Assembly (NCBI GenBank): GCA_963969395.1
Contig: OZ017797.1
Location: 32,984,001 to 33,048,000 of the forward strand
Length of the DNA stretch: 64,000 nt
Origin: Pseudoscleropodium purum
Lineage: Eukaryota > Streptophyta > Bryopsida > Hypnales > Brachytheciaceae
Direction of reading: 5' to 3'
Made by a program: the position numbers and the translations under genes. A model generated the notes under the pieces. It was not told the DNA's origin. It did no database searches and saw only the letters and a program-made list of their open reading frames with translations. Shown here piece after piece: positions 49,677 through 62,482 of the stretch; the first letter of the stretch is position 1; every line of letters begins with the position of its first letter.

Positions 49677-50600
49677 GATGTCTACCAAACCCTCGTCGGA
49701 ACCGAAACCCTAGCCTCGATCCTCGTCGCACCAGCAGTCCTCAATACCAAAACCTGTACCTATCACCAAAACTATCACCAACCGTCGCGAGAACCTCCGA
49801 ACGCTTCGCCGAACTCGATCACCAGTAGACACTTCGTCCAAAACTCTTAAAGTCGAAACCCTAACCAACCAAAAATCCTGGAACCAAATATTCGACGAAG
49901 TCGGAGAAGAAACCTAGAAAGTCGTCACGCGCGGAATACGATATTAGCCGATTTCTTGTGTCGCGGTCCGTCTCGTAGACGAAAACGGAGCAGAAACAAA
50001 ACGAAGCGTAACGCCTTGGTTTCGACGCAAACAAGTGACGAGACGGAGTAGAATGACGTGGTTGAGGCAAATGCTTCTTTGAATGAGAAAAAGCGGCAAG
50101 GAGGAGAAAAGATGATACTTCGTGGCTATGGCTGACATCAAAGAGAGTGAGAAGCGGGGGAAACGGAGACGGGGCAAGCAAGCTTAGCGGTATCAGAGCA
50201 CAAAAACAGCAAGGGAAATACACACAAACAAAAGGTGTACAGACTAAGAGCTGGGGAAGAAGGAGTCTCGTCAAGACCCTCATCCGCATTCACGATGCAA
50301 AATTGTTTCTGTTCACTTTTCGTTCATCCATAAGTACGACGGAGTCTCGTCAAGACGTCATCCGTATTCAAGTTGAAAACGTTTCTATTCATGTTTCATT
50401 CATCCACGAGGATGAGTCTCGGCAAGTCCTCATCCGAATTCACGATAAAAATGTCTCTTCGTTACCGCTCCGTCTCCGTCCCTGCATTCCGTCAAGAAGG
50501 GGTTTCATTCATCGAGAAGTTTAGTCATCCGTCCGCAAGCACTTGAAAGCTTCTGTTTCTGTTCCGTTCATCCATTAGATGAAAAATATCGCCTTTCGTT
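49677..50600 (-). promoter_or_regulatory. ALY upstream region with a 75-bp minisatellite
   Basis: GC-richer than the neighbouring DNA. At 50262-50480 there are about three units of roughly 75 bp beginning GGAGTCTCGTCAAGAC, each followed by CATCCGNATTCA and, in the first two units, a TTCATCCA-type tail. No TATA box could be placed with confidence. Confidence 0.5.
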
Positions 50601-50918
50601 CGTCTACTTCATGCATCCATAAAGAGTCTCATCATGATGCTTCACGATTGAGAATGTTGCTTGTTTCCTTGCTTGTCACTCAAAATTGGTTTTGACCGAA
50701 ATTGGTTTTTTGTTGGGAATTGTTGTGGAATAATTTATGATATGATGTGTCATTGGGGATATTGTCAACACAATACCTCCTAAAAAAAGATGTACCCTGA
50801 CTGAATTAAGAAATATAAATAAAACACATGATTTGCCCACCCCATCCAAAAACCCAAAACTAATTTCTTTTTTATATAAATACCATATATGAAATACATC
50901 TAGAATAACATCCTTCTA

Positions 50919-51562
50919 TTAACCCCTAACTGCTCGAGGCACCAGAATCTGGTATTTGCAAAACTTTGAAGTTAAATAAAAACTAACCAAGTTGCTATTT
51001 TTAGTAGTTTGTATTTTTGGAAAGTTCTTCATGAAGTCTGGTTTCAATATCAAAAATCCGATCTTGATAATAAATGATAGTGATTTTTCTATTCAAGGTT
51101 TTGTGCAAGGGTACCCATTTCAATCTTGGCTTCCCGTAGTATTGAGAGCTCTTGTAAATGAGCCTCAAATACAGTAGGACTTGAAGAAAAAATCACATCC
51201 AAACCTCATTTAAAAAAATTGTAGAGTAGATTTTGAGAAGCCATAAATTGATTGGGGTTATTTATGTTAGGCCCTTAAACCTCATATTTTTTTGGTCACC
51301 AACATTTTAGGTTTGACTTGTGAAAAGTGAATTGAAAATTTTTCATAGTTTTAACACCCTCATGGTCAAACATTATAATCTTTCAATTTATAAGTGATAT
51401 TGTTGTGTTTTTTCGTCCTATGTGATCCCTAACATGTCTAGTTTGAATTTGTATGGTTATAATTCAAAAAAATTGATATGACTTCTCAAAATGTTGGGTT
51501 TTTGTTCAATTTAGAGCAAATTTTTGGAGGCTCAAAACAAGCCTTGGGCATTTAGGGGTTAA
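50919..51562. mobile_element. TTAA-flanked miniature inverted-repeat element, family 1, copy C (inverted)
   Basis: 644 bp between TTAA at 50919-50922 and 51559-51562, in the opposite orientation to copies A and B. Ends are TTAACCCCTAACTGCTCGAGG and, inverted, TTAACCCCTAAATGCCCAAGG. The interior follows copy B closely (for example GTTTGACTTGTGAA inverted, TAGAGCAAATTT). No coding capacity. Confidence 0.8.
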
Positions 51563-51567
51563 GATAG

Positions 51568-52048
51568 TTTGTTTATTTGTTTGTTTGTCACATTGAGATC
51601 TCATGGACAGTGCATTTCCTATATGCATGCTTGGTATCATCGGAAAGCCCTTGGTGAGGAGGGGTGCACGGGCTTGGTTTCGTGACATTCCGACCTATGA
51701 CATAAGAGTTATTGAATTTTGAAGTTTTTAAGAATTAAAAAAATTAAAAATATTTTTTTTTTAAATTTTGACCATGGCAACGGCATGGGGCATACTAGTC
51801 ATTTTATTAAATTAGGCTATTTATTTGTTTGTTTGTCATGTTGAGATCTCCTGGACCGTATGTCTTCCATTCGCGTATTTGGTATCATGAGAAACCCTTT
51901 GGCAAGGAGGGGTGCACGGGCTTGGTTTTGTGGTGTTTAGACCTAAGGTATGAAAGTTATTGAATTTTGAAGTTTTTAGGAATTAAAAAAATTAGAAAAT
52001 TATTTTTTCTTTTGTTTTGACAATGGCAATGGCAAGGGGCACACTAGG
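51568..52048. repeat. Tandem duplication, about 250-bp period
   Basis: Two copies containing TATTTGTTTGTTTGTCA, GAGGGGTGCACGGGCTTGGT and TTATTGAATTTTGAAGTTTT in order, starting near 51568 and 51818. It directly abuts the family 1 element copy C. Confidence 0.85.
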
Positions 52049-52579
52049 TATGATATATGGAACATGAATGTCTAATACAAAATATTGGTATAGTACAATA
52101 TACAGGTATATATATGGGATATGGAATACAAGGTTACATAGAATGTAAATGAAACATTGATATGGATGTGTATATAGGGTAAAAGGTATGGGATATAGTT
52201 GTTAATCCTATATCAATTTCGGTTTAGCATGTTTTAAAAATATAGACATAGGGGTAGTAAAAATATAGATATAGGGGGTTAGTAATTCACTCACTTGAAT
52301 GAGTAGGTGACATTTTCTTACTATCTTCTTAGAAAAGATAAACACTCACTCATGATATTGTCTAATTTTATATCTTTATATTTTAATTTTCAAGTAGCCT
52401 AATATACAATCTTTATGACATTTTACATAATTCATTTTAATTATGAAACTAATGAGAGGATGGTTTGGATTCCTTCAAATGGTTTTAGGAAGGCCTATAG
52501 AATGGAAAAAAGTAGCCTTTCATCCAAAATTTGGAAAGAATCATTAGAAGATTTTTAGCCCTTTGGAGGGTTGTGAGTT

Positions 52580-52980
52580 CTCTAGGCTATCAATGTTGAG
52601 GGAACAACTCCACAACACCTTGTAACTGCTCCTTGACGTGGCATAGTGACTACCACGTCACTAGAAAAATAAATTTTAATTATAATTATAAAAAATTTGC
52701 ATTCTAAATTTTTCAATTTTTTCTTCAAAAAAAAATTTGCATTAGAAGATTTCTTGGGGTCCAGGAGGGCCGTTTCAAGCACCTACCCCCTATAGTGAAG
52801 CAAACGCCATACTATCAAAAAAAAATTGAAAAAGAAAATTTTATTTCTTAAAATGAAAAACAAAGTTGAAATTTTTTTGGAAGATGATGTGGCAGTCACA
52901 CTGCCACATCAAGCAATAGGTTTTTGGCTAGTTCGTAGGGTTAGAGAACGATTGGGAACTCGCAATCCTCCTAGACCCTA
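52580..52980. repeat. Dispersed repeat with short palindromes
   Basis: Contains TGACGTGG...CCACGTCA (52634-52660) and an 11-bp perfect palindrome, TGATGTGGCAG-TCACA-CTGCCACATCA region (52885-52911), around long A/T tracts and GGAGGGCCGTTTC. The layout resembles 41840-42120. Confidence 0.45.
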
Positions 52981-55900
52981 GAAAATCCTCTAATGGAGAG
53001 TAGTTGTTTTGGATGTGTTAAGGGGACAACATCAAGGGAACATGTTTGAAACAACCCTCCAATCCCCCTCTAATCTCTTCTAATGTATTTGAATGCACTT
53101 TAAGTGAATGGAATGGGACATTTTTCTATTGTAGTATATTTTGACTTTTCTACATGGAAAGATGTTCAATCCATTAACCCTTATTGTCGAAGGGGACCAG
53201 AAGTTTCCTCACACAATAAAGAAGTCCAATTTAAAGTGGTGTGACTTTTGCATCCAATGTCCAAATTCAATAAAACTTCTTGAAAAATTTGCGCCATTTA
53301 TTTTTATTTGGGTGGTAAAATTTTCAAATCAATCTAAGATGTAAAAATTTTTAGAAGCCTTTCAAAGTTCATAATTTCAATTGGAGTTCAACAAACCACA
53401 TTTTGATGGCTGTAACTTTGGAAGCTTATATCTCTTTCATCCACTGTTATTTTTCAACAAAATTTATTGAGTTGTGTTTCCCTTGAAATCTAATTATCAT
53501 GGTAAATTTTTCATGCCAATCCAAGGTGTTTTGAATTCAAGGTTCAAAATCAAGACATTTTTGAACTATGGTAAACTTGGGCGGCCTATTTCTTCTTCAT
53601 ACATCATTTGTTTCTATTAAAAAAAATTGTGAAAGTTGCACATAATTATTAGCCTAGTTTGTATATTTAAAATTTCATGTCAATCAAAGAAATTTTGATT
53701 GATTGAGAAGCATTTTAGTAGAAGGAGGTTCAGCCTTCGAATGATGTGTTTTTTGCAACTTTTCTTGCTATCTTTTGCCACATTTCAAAGTCATTATGTA
53801 GACACAATGAATCAATTGAATGATATTTTTTCACCAATGTGTTTGTATGCTAGTTTTGAAGCACTTTCTAGTTTTTTATTTTTTTTCATTTGAGTAGGTT
53901 TTGAAATCAAATGTCACCTCAAAATGTGTTGCTAGGAAAATTCCATCATCTTTTTTCTACACTAAAATATTATAATCTTGCAATTTATGTGGCCAAATGA
54001 ATCCAAATTTGATTCATGTCATCTACATCATATACACTACAAGATCGTATAGTTGAGATTTCTATATTTTAGTGACATTTTGGAATATAACACTTCAAAA
54101 GCAATTATGTTTTTAAACCTAGAAAGGCCCTAGATCTTGAGGATTAATCACTATGATGTATATTGTGGCAACTTCAATCTCTTAGATCTTGAAGTATATT
54201 TGAATCGTAAAATTATTTTTTATAGAATTTAGGCCAAAATAATGAAATGAATTTAAAAGTCTTGATTTTCTATTTATAAATAGGCTTGGTAAATTTTTTT
54301 GCTTTATGATATTCTATATTATTCTATACTATTCTATACATGTATGAAGAAAATTTCAGATTTTTTGGAATGCTTTATATTTGATACTATTTTTTTTCCT
54401 TAAAAAATCCACAATAATTTCAAATTTTGACAAAAAAATTTGAGAATGTATTGACTTATAGAAGACATATGCTTTCATCGTTGAAGTTATATGTAAAATT
54501 TAAAGGATAAATTGATTAAAAAAAATGGAAACATTGAGAATGGAAGGATTTTGAGGTTCAACTCTATAGTCTTAAGCTTGTCCTTTTAGGGTTATTATAG
54601 ATTTGGAGGGTTGAACAAATTTAGCTTGGGAAAAATCTTCATTTTAGAAGTTTCTATTTTATTTCCATTTCAATATAAATTGAATCTTGGACAAAATATT
54701 GTAGTGGAATCAAATAACCACCAAATATTTTTATAATTGAAAACTAAACTGAAATTGTTTATTTTAACTTGTTGGAATGTATTACATCCATTTGAAAGAG
54801 TTTTTACAACAAATCATCATAAATGCTCATCATCTCCCTATTGGATGTTTACCCTCTTAGGAGGGAAGCATTTGAAATGAACAATACTCATTCATTCAAA
54901 ATCCAATCATTTTTTAGTAGACTCTCCTATTGATAGATCTCTTTCTTTAGGATTATTCTCTCTTCAAAATTTGCATTAAAAAATTCTTTTTATACAAGAT
55001 GGAGTCTTGAACTCATCTTAAACAATTGAGCTCAATTTAAACAAGTGGATTGTATAAAGAAAATGTATATGACATATAGATTGATTAATTTGGGTAGGTC
55101 AAAAACAAAAGTGTCAAAAAATTTAGATGATGTCATGATACTTTGATGAGTTTAATGACACTCATCAAAGTATAGCCTAGATTATAAGGAAGTATCTTTT
55201 TAGAATAGTATTTTCTTACTAACTACCCTATCTCTCTGTTTTCAAATTTTTCTTTTAGATGTTCTTCAATATTAAGCAAGGGAAAGGGAAAAACAACCTT
55301 GAATTCTTTCCTTGTCTTTTATATATAACACTTCACAATCATGTCTTGTCTTGCCCTTAGAATCTAAGGGCTTGAGATATATTTCTTCTTGACATATTGG
55401 AGTCTATTGAACTAAACTTTGAATACCTTTGCTTCCCCTCTAATGTACAATCCTCACCATCTAATTCCAAAGGAGATTGACCATCAAGATCCAACTTTCA
55501 ATTTTTTTTGTTTTTCACTTTAAAAAAAATTTATATTTGGAGATTGATGCATTTGAAGGGAACAAAAGTGACCTCCAATATTGGTATGTGGCTTTTGGTG
55601 AAACAAATCTATAAAGTTACAAGAGATGGAGCTAATAGAAGTAGTTAATTGACTAAGGTAATTTATAAAAGTAACAAAAAAAGATTAAATTATTAATACT
55701 CACATCATTTTATAATATCATTGACTACATATTATGTACAAATCCTTTTTTCTTTTGTTCTTTTGAATGAAAGATTATGAAGATCATTTGCAAATTATTT
55801 ATTTTTAGATCAAAATACTAATAATTCATAAGGTCTTCTAGAAATAGGGGAGAAAATGAAATCATGAGGATTTTTTAGAGATTCTCAAAAAACAATGAGT

Positions 55901-57256
55901 CCATGCTTTTAGATGTAAAAAAATTTTGTAGTTTTAATTTTGTTTCATTTCTCTCCTATTTGGCATAATCATTCAATGATATTTCTTTAAAAAATTCAAT
56001 GCCACTATTACTTGAATATGTAATATTCATTTGAATGTTGAATTTATTTATACCCTTAATTCCTAGAGGACCAAATGGCATTTTTTGGCAACATACTAAT
56101 TTTGGGCAACTCATTTGAATGGAGTTTTTATTTATTTTTCTTTAAAATTTCAAGAAATATGTGCCCTAAAAGTAGCTTTAAGGCCCATCAAATTTTCTTA
56201 CTTTTGATTACATGGTTAAAAAAATTATTGTGTGATATGAAATTTTCAATGAATTGTGGTCAACCTAGGCATCTCATAATTTTTTTTAAATTAAAATTTG
56301 AAATTGGTTTTCTAGATTTACATATATAAGGAAAGATTTGAATCATTCCATTTTGATTAATGAGATAAAAGTTATGAAGAATTTTAGTTTGTAGAAAGTG
56401 ATGATATAGCAATATGTCAGGCACTTATTGCCTCTTTTGAGGTGATAGTGTGAAACTATATACAAGCCTAATTGTAGGGTAGTTAGGGAATAATTTTTAT
56501 ACACGTGGCATGTATCCATTGAACAAAAATCATTTCCAATTCTATACATTGAAACATTCAATTTTCGAATGTACTTCCTTCCTCCTCAATTGCTTTCATT
56601 GCACAACAAACTCTAAATTACATTGAAAAATTCAATTCTTCATTTTTCCATTTCATGTAAAACTTTTACATTCAATCCAAAATCCTAATCTCTTTAACAA
56701 CTTCATCTTCAATCTCATGTCTCTTTCCCCTTATTTGTTCCCTTTTGGCTCTTGAAATTGTTTGTAAATGAAGAAAAGCATTCAAAGATACAAAAACAAG
56801 TGGATTAGAAGTACTAACAATAAAAATAAAAAAGAACACCAAATAATAATTATACAATTATCATAAAATTTCAGCATTCAAAATTTCAAAGACACTCTAA
56901 TCCTAAATTCCTTACTCAAAATTCACAAGCATTCATAAACATCCCATTCCACTGCAATCTAAAGCATCTATATCCTCTCATATCAAGATACAAATTTTCA
57001 AACCTTAACTCTCCCAATGCACCTTCAAATACTACATGTAGTGGCGCAAATTGACTAATCAAACTTTACATCACAAAATCTTTATGTTTATGCATCAAGG
57101 CAGATGACTATGTTTAAAAATAATATCAAAATGATCAAATTCACTACAAAAAAAGGTTTTTTCAAAACCAATTGAACAATGACTTATTGTCCTAAATGAT
57201 TGCAAAACAACTATAGTAGAGTTTTGCTTCATAATTGTACTAGCTCTATAATGTGT
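52981..57256. other. AT-rich intergenic DNA with isolated element ends
   Basis: No gene recognised over 4.3 kb. TTAACCCTTATTGTCGAAGG at 53175 and TTAATTCCTAGAGGACC at 56058 resemble TTAA-type element termini, and internal phrases such as CTTTGGAAGCTTATATCTC near 53416 echo the family 2 element, but complete elements were not delimited. Confidence 0.4.
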
Positions 57257-57261
57257 ACAAC
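57257..57261. repeat. Left target-site duplication (ACAAC)
   Basis: ACAAC immediately precedes the left LTR and is repeated immediately after the right LTR at 62705-62709, the 5-bp duplication typical of Ty3/gypsy integration. Confidence 0.9.
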
Positions 57262-57490
57262 TGTAAGAGTATAGATGTCAAAAGTCAAAACAAACATATA
57301 CTACTGAGTAAAATATAATATTAATCCAGAAATTAAGTTTACAATGAATAAGTGTTTACTTATATACTAATCTCTGTCTAGCTTTTACTTTAACTAACTA
57401 AAAGTAAACTTTCAGTTCTATCTTTAAACTGAAATTATCTTAGACTAGCGAGTGTACATCCAAGCTTCTAACTGGGCTTAGCCCATGACA
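57262..57490 (-). repeat. 3' LTR of the chromovirus
   Basis: 229 bp, starting TGTAAGAGTATAGATGTC on the plus strand and ending GCTTAGCCCATGACA. Compared with the other LTR it has three substitutions and a 7-bp duplicated segment (AAAGTCA). Confidence 0.95.
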
Positions 57491-57494
57491 TATG

Positions 57495-57508
57495 CCTCCT
57501 CCTCCTCC
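57495..57508 (-). other. Polypurine tract
   Basis: GGAGGAGGAGGAGG on the element strand, 4 bp inside the 3' LTR: the expected site of plus-strand priming. Confidence 0.8.
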
Positions 57509-57512
57509 ATAA

Positions 57513-60500
57513 CTAAGAAGGGAGGAGAAGATCTGCCCAAGGAACAACTAAGCCTGCATCGCGCAAAGAGCGCTCATAATCATCCAAGGCCACTGCATCT
57601 TGCAAATGACTTAATGGTTCCCAAGTGGGCTCGGGCCAGCTAAGCCATTTCACAAGTAATTGCCAACTACATCTTTGGCACCGATGTCACAATACCTGTT
57701 CAACTGTGTATTCGCCGTCATTATCAGTAGTGGCATCTGAAGAATCTAGTGGATTGTGCAAAACAATACCAGGCTCATTATCATGTGTCAATTGAGAAGG
57801 CAAAGGATCCGCTCCTGCCGTCTTAACCAAACTCACATGGAAAACAGGATGAATACCGGGAAGAGTATTCAAACGAACCGCATGTGTACCAACACATTCA
57901 AGCACGCGATAAGGAAGGGCAATCCAATCGAGCTTCTTGATCGGCCGTGTTGTATTGATGTTCTTCAATTTCAACCAGACACGGTCATCCGGATGAAAGA
58001 CTTCGGCCACGGAACGTCGTGTGTTAGATTGACGTTCTTGATTTTCTTGCGCAATCGCCATTGCTGTTTTCGCCATATCAGCACTATGACTCCATTGCTC
58101 AACAAGCTTATGTCCCTTCTCCGCCGGTGATAAGGAAGATCCTTGCTCCTCAGGTATGGTAAAATCCATGAGAGATTGATGAAAGCTGTGAGTCATAAAA
58201 AATGATGACATACCTGTGGATTGCGTTACCCAATTATTCAATGTCATCATTGCTATTGGCAACTGAAGAGCCCAATCGTCTTGTTCAAATGCAGTGAAGA
58301 TGAGAAAGTATGTTTCAAGCTCTTGATTGGCACGCTCCGTTGCACCGTCCATCTCTGGATGAAAGGCTGTCGACAATCTTCGTGTGATCTTCAACAATCG
58401 ACACACTTCTCCCCACATCATACTCACAAATTGACTGCTGTGGTCGGAAACGACTGCGGTCGATAGTCTGTGATGTTGAAAAACTTGCTCTAAGAGTTTT
58501 TGAGCCACATCAATAGCACGAATTTCCTTCATTGGCACAGCAATGATGAATTTGGACAAACGGTCCGTCACAACTAAGATATTCGTATAAGTGATACTTG
58601 GTGCCAAGCCGGTAATAAAGTCGATGGAAAGTTCCGTCCATATCCGTGCGGGAATTGGCATAGGTTTTAATAAACCTTGCTTTTGCTCACGCCAAATCTT
58701 AGATTTTCCAAAGACATTACAATTTCGTACAAATCTTCGAACGTCTCGAGTCATTCCAGGCCACGTATATTTGCGTGCGAGCAAGTCTCGTGTTCCTTCA
58801 CGACCTGGATGTCCAGCCAATGGTGAGTCATGAATAGACTGAATCAATCGTGTTCGAAGTGGTTCGTACGCCGGTATCCATATTTGTCCACGCCAACGTA
58901 GTCGATAGGCTCCATCTACAGAGCATTCATTAATTGTGATCGGTAGGCCCCATTCTTTTGGTAGTCGGCGTTCGCCATCCATAACAGCCTTCCACATCTT
59001 CCAATATCGATGATTCGTTTTGAGTCCAACATCCCACAATGCAATCATCTCTGCGTCTGCAAATGGACATATGGGACGTGGTGTCATCATTGACTCCGTA
59101 GCTGCGATTTCCTTTTCCGAATCCGCATCGCCATCTTTTATCCATGCGGATTTGCAACCACTTTCAAAGCGTTACCATCTCCTTCCAATAGTTGATGATG
59201 TCGGTTCATGATCCGATCATCATTCATATCATTGGGAGTGTCTTGTTCGCGACGAGAAAGTGCGTCTAATTGAATTTGCTCTCTTCCAGGTTTATGCACT
59301 ATCTCAAAGCTAAAGTCATTCAACTCATAAGCCCAACGCATTTGCTGCTCTCCCAAATGTTGCTTCTTTCAGAAATAAGCCAAATTACGATGGTCCGACC
59401 ATACCTTAAAATATTGTCCAGCAAGCTCCGTACGCCATTCACGAATGCAACGAACAACTGCTAACATCTCCTTGTCATGAATTGGATAGTTGGATTCAAC
59501 TAGACTGTATTTCTTCGAAAAATAAGCAACCGCGTGCCAAAGTCCATCCACCTTCTGCATCAAAGTGCCACCAACCGCATATCCAGAGGAATCACATTCA
59601 ATTGCCGTTTCCAATCCTGGGGTCCATTTTGCTAATACTGGCGCATTTACCAAAGCTTCCTTCAACCGATCAAATGCAAGTTGACAATCCGATGTCCAAT
59701 TGAAAGGTTGGTCTTTTCGCGTCAATTGAGTAAGTGGTTCTGCAATATTCGCGTATCCATCTATAAATTGTCGATAATAATTGCAAAAGCCCAAAAAACC
59801 ACGGACTCCTTTCACCTTCTTTGGCGGCTCCCATTTTCGAATGGCTTCAAGTTTCTCCGGGTCAGCCCGCAATCCTTTACCAGTTTCCACCAGATATCCA
59901 AGATATTTAATGATACTAGCTTCAAATTCACTTTTATCAAAATCAAGTTGAAGCCCTACGTCAGCAAGTTTGCGAATGATCCTAAGCACAGCGTCGCGGT
60001 GTTCTTTTTGTGTATCACTATAAATGACCACGTCATCTAAATATGCAGAACAACATACATCTAGTTCGTCTCGAAGTACCCAGTTGATGTATCGTTGAAA
60101 TCTTGCGGGTGCACCAGTGAGCCCAAATGGCGTGACTAACCACTCGTATAGACCAAAACGTGTGTTGAACGCCGTCTTCCACTCATCATCCTCTTTAACT
60201 CGTATTCGATGAAATGCAGAGATGACATCAACCTTCGAGATGTACTTGGCTGTAGCAATAGTCCTCAATGTCTCATCAATGCGCGAGATCGGATAGCTGT
60301 CCTTTCGACTTATCTCGTTCAATCGACGATAATCAACACAAAATCGTAATCCTCCACCAGGTTTCTTAACAAATATCACTGGGGCTGCTGCAGGCGAATT
60401 GCTTATACAAATGAACCCGTTGTCCAACAGTTCCGTAAGAGTCTTGCGTAGTACCAATAGCTGATCCTTGGACATTTGGTATAATGGCATTGCAGGGATG

Positions 60501-61211
60501 TCGTCGTTGGTCTTCCCTTCAACAAGATTGATTTCGAGATCGACCCCTTTCCTGTGTGGCGATAACAACTTCGCGTCTTGGCGATCGAAGGCATCAATAA
60601 TTGGCATCAACCAGTCTGGAGCATGTTGCGCAGGATCCTTGTACACCTTCTGTTGAAGCGCCTTCTGAATGTCAACCAAGCTAGCAGTAAAAATTTGTAC
60701 AGGTTCATCGCTAGCTTGCAAAGTCCGGATTGTTGCTGCCTGTATTTCCTGAATTGATTCCGATATAATGGGTCAAGTCTTGACGATCATCTTGAAAGGC
60801 TTCTGAATACAAACCTCATCTTTAGCAGGTCGAATGCTAGCGTCATGTCGCTCCATCTAGCCTTTTCCAAAGATAACATTATCAATTTGTCCGAGAATAA
60901 CATATGCAACAATCCTTTCTTCTGTACAGTTGATATCAACTTTAAATGTTGCTATGCGTTGAATCATAGGTTGCTCCTTTATGGTTGTAACTTGTTCGAG
61001 GGGTCTTGGTTCAATTGGTGAAGAATCTAATCCGTTCTTCTTAACAAATTGCTCAGACACAATTGTGAAGCATTGGCATCTAGAGTCGCATAAAGCACGA
61101 GTGGATAAAATTGAATTGATCAAAATATCAATGTACATACCATCCTGTCAAGATTCTTATGTGAACGCCAACTTTTCAACTTCAACAACTTGCCTACACG
61201 CTTCCGACTGA
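57513..61211 (-). pseudogene. Chromovirus pol (protease-RT-RNase H-integrase-chromodomain), broken
   Basis: Protease (about 61138-60857) has ALCDSR where an active DSG triad is expected. A TAG follows at the end of the protease (about 60855) and a TGA lies near 60780. The RT keeps YLDD (about 60030-60045) and the surrounding palm motifs. A TGA at 59369-59371 interrupts RNase H, and the integrase lies in a different frame from 59090 down. The integrase keeps the HHCC start except that the second cysteine is Phe (NCNVF), and it keeps the D, D, E residues in SIDFITG, VVSDHSSQF and TERANQELE. After VEQVL a TGA is followed in frame by a recognisable chromodomain half (LLVKWLSWPEPTWEP, 57.68-57.56 kb) and a final TAG at 57513. 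Confidence 0.92.
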
Positions 61212-61226
61212 GTCTTTTGCCGAAAG

Positions 61227-62315
61227 CTACTGGTTTTCCGATCCCATCTCAGAGTCAGAAGTCTCTACCTCTTTGACCTCCTCTATGACAACATTACTCT
61301 TCTTTTTTACTGCGCGCACCTTCGTGGTCTTCTCCGCGTCTTCTTTTTTAATCTTTCCTTGGGCATCACCCTTCTTTGACAAACAATCATTCGCGTAGTA
61401 GCCACACTTCAAACATAAAAAACATCGACCTTCATGTCGGCACTTCTCTTGTTCATCTGGCGTCAGGCGTCTTCGAAGCTTTCCTACTTGAACGGTAGGC
61501 GTCCAATCCATCTCATCTCCATCGGGCCACACGTGATTTGTTGTTGCCATCGGAGATGCACGACCTTTCTGATATTGAAGGCAATCGAGTTGAGAACCAA
61601 CTGCCAACAAAGCCTGCACAAAAGTGCCGTAGTGAACATACGTGACGGGCCCAATCATCGCGCGTTGCATCTCCACGTTGAGAGCACCTCGAAGATATCC
61701 AATTTTCACCATGTCAGGAACTATGGTAAGCTGACTTTCACCAAGCTCTTTCTCAAACTTGGGCAAAAATGTTGCAAACGATTCTCTGCCTTGCTTCATC
61801 GCTTGAAGCCTATTCAACGCCCGCGCCGTTGCATTTGGGTCGATAAAAACGTTGTCAAGGTGCTGAACAAAAGTTCTTGCATCACAGTCCGGTTGGTTTT
61901 GGTAGAATGATACTACCGTCAACTACGCTTTTGCCTCCATCCTAGTGAACAAATACGCCGCTTGGTCTTGGGGTGTCTCGAGTACTGCCCCATTAATTCG
62001 AAGCTTGTTATCAGCATCGACCTTCTACATCGGGTAGCTCTTCCGACTACCATCGAACTTCGAGATGTCCGGCAATCATTTACGCAACGAAGGAGCAATA
62101 ACTCCATACTGTTGTTGTTGCAAAGATTGCGGCATCATCTGTGACGAAGATGGACCTCCCAATTGCTTTTCAGCAAGTTCTGAACGCAACCTCATAATCT
62201 CCCGTTGATAGTCCTCCTCCGTATATTCTTGTTGTTGTTGCTGCTGCAAGATCTCCTCGTTCTCCTCGTTGAAAAGCGCGCTGTCTTCCATCTCCAAAAA
62301 GTAAACACGCCTCAA
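61227..62315 (-). pseudogene. Chromovirus gag, broken
   Basis: One reading frame from ATG at 62315 (or 62291) carries a glutamine-rich N-terminus, a capsid-like region (FATFLPKFEKELGE) and a single nucleocapsid zinc knuckle. Three in-frame stops break it, near 62078 (TGA), 62029 (TAG) and 61924 (TAG). The knuckle reads CFLCLKCGYYANDC, with Tyr where the metal-binding His should be. The tail is lysine and glutamate rich. The frame ends at TAA/TGA near 61227, and pol follows in another frame. Confidence 0.88.
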
Positions 62316-62469
62316 CCAACGTCTTCAAGCTTCGCAAAGCTTTCCTTTGAGTCCCAATTCTGTAGTCGTCTCCTATCGTTACTACGAGGGTGGATAAAGT
62401 CCTCAATCAACTCGTCCAAGTTTTGCCGTTTGAAAAGCAAGGGTGGATTAAGCCCCTTCAAAGAGAGAG
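62316..62469 (-). other. Untranslated leader of the chromovirus
   Basis: Lies between the primer-binding site and gag; no further motif was recognised. Confidence 0.6.
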
Positions 62470-62482
62470 AATTTCTGGATTA
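62470..62482 (-). other. Self-priming primer-binding site
   Basis: TAATCCAGAAATT on the element strand, directly abutting the 5' LTR. It does not begin with the TGG expected for pairing with a tRNA 3' end. It is the exact 13-nt complement of AATTTCTGGATTA within the LTR (62548-62536), where the transcript is predicted to start. Confidence 0.8.

Noticed and set aside
57756..58130. 124-codon plus-strand ORF in the retroelement
   Set aside because: Antisense shadow of the integrase region.
62470..62482. Conventional tRNA primer-binding site
   Set aside because: It does not start with TGG and I could not match it to an initiator Met, Arg or Lys tRNA 3' end; the self-complement explanation is exact over 13 nt.
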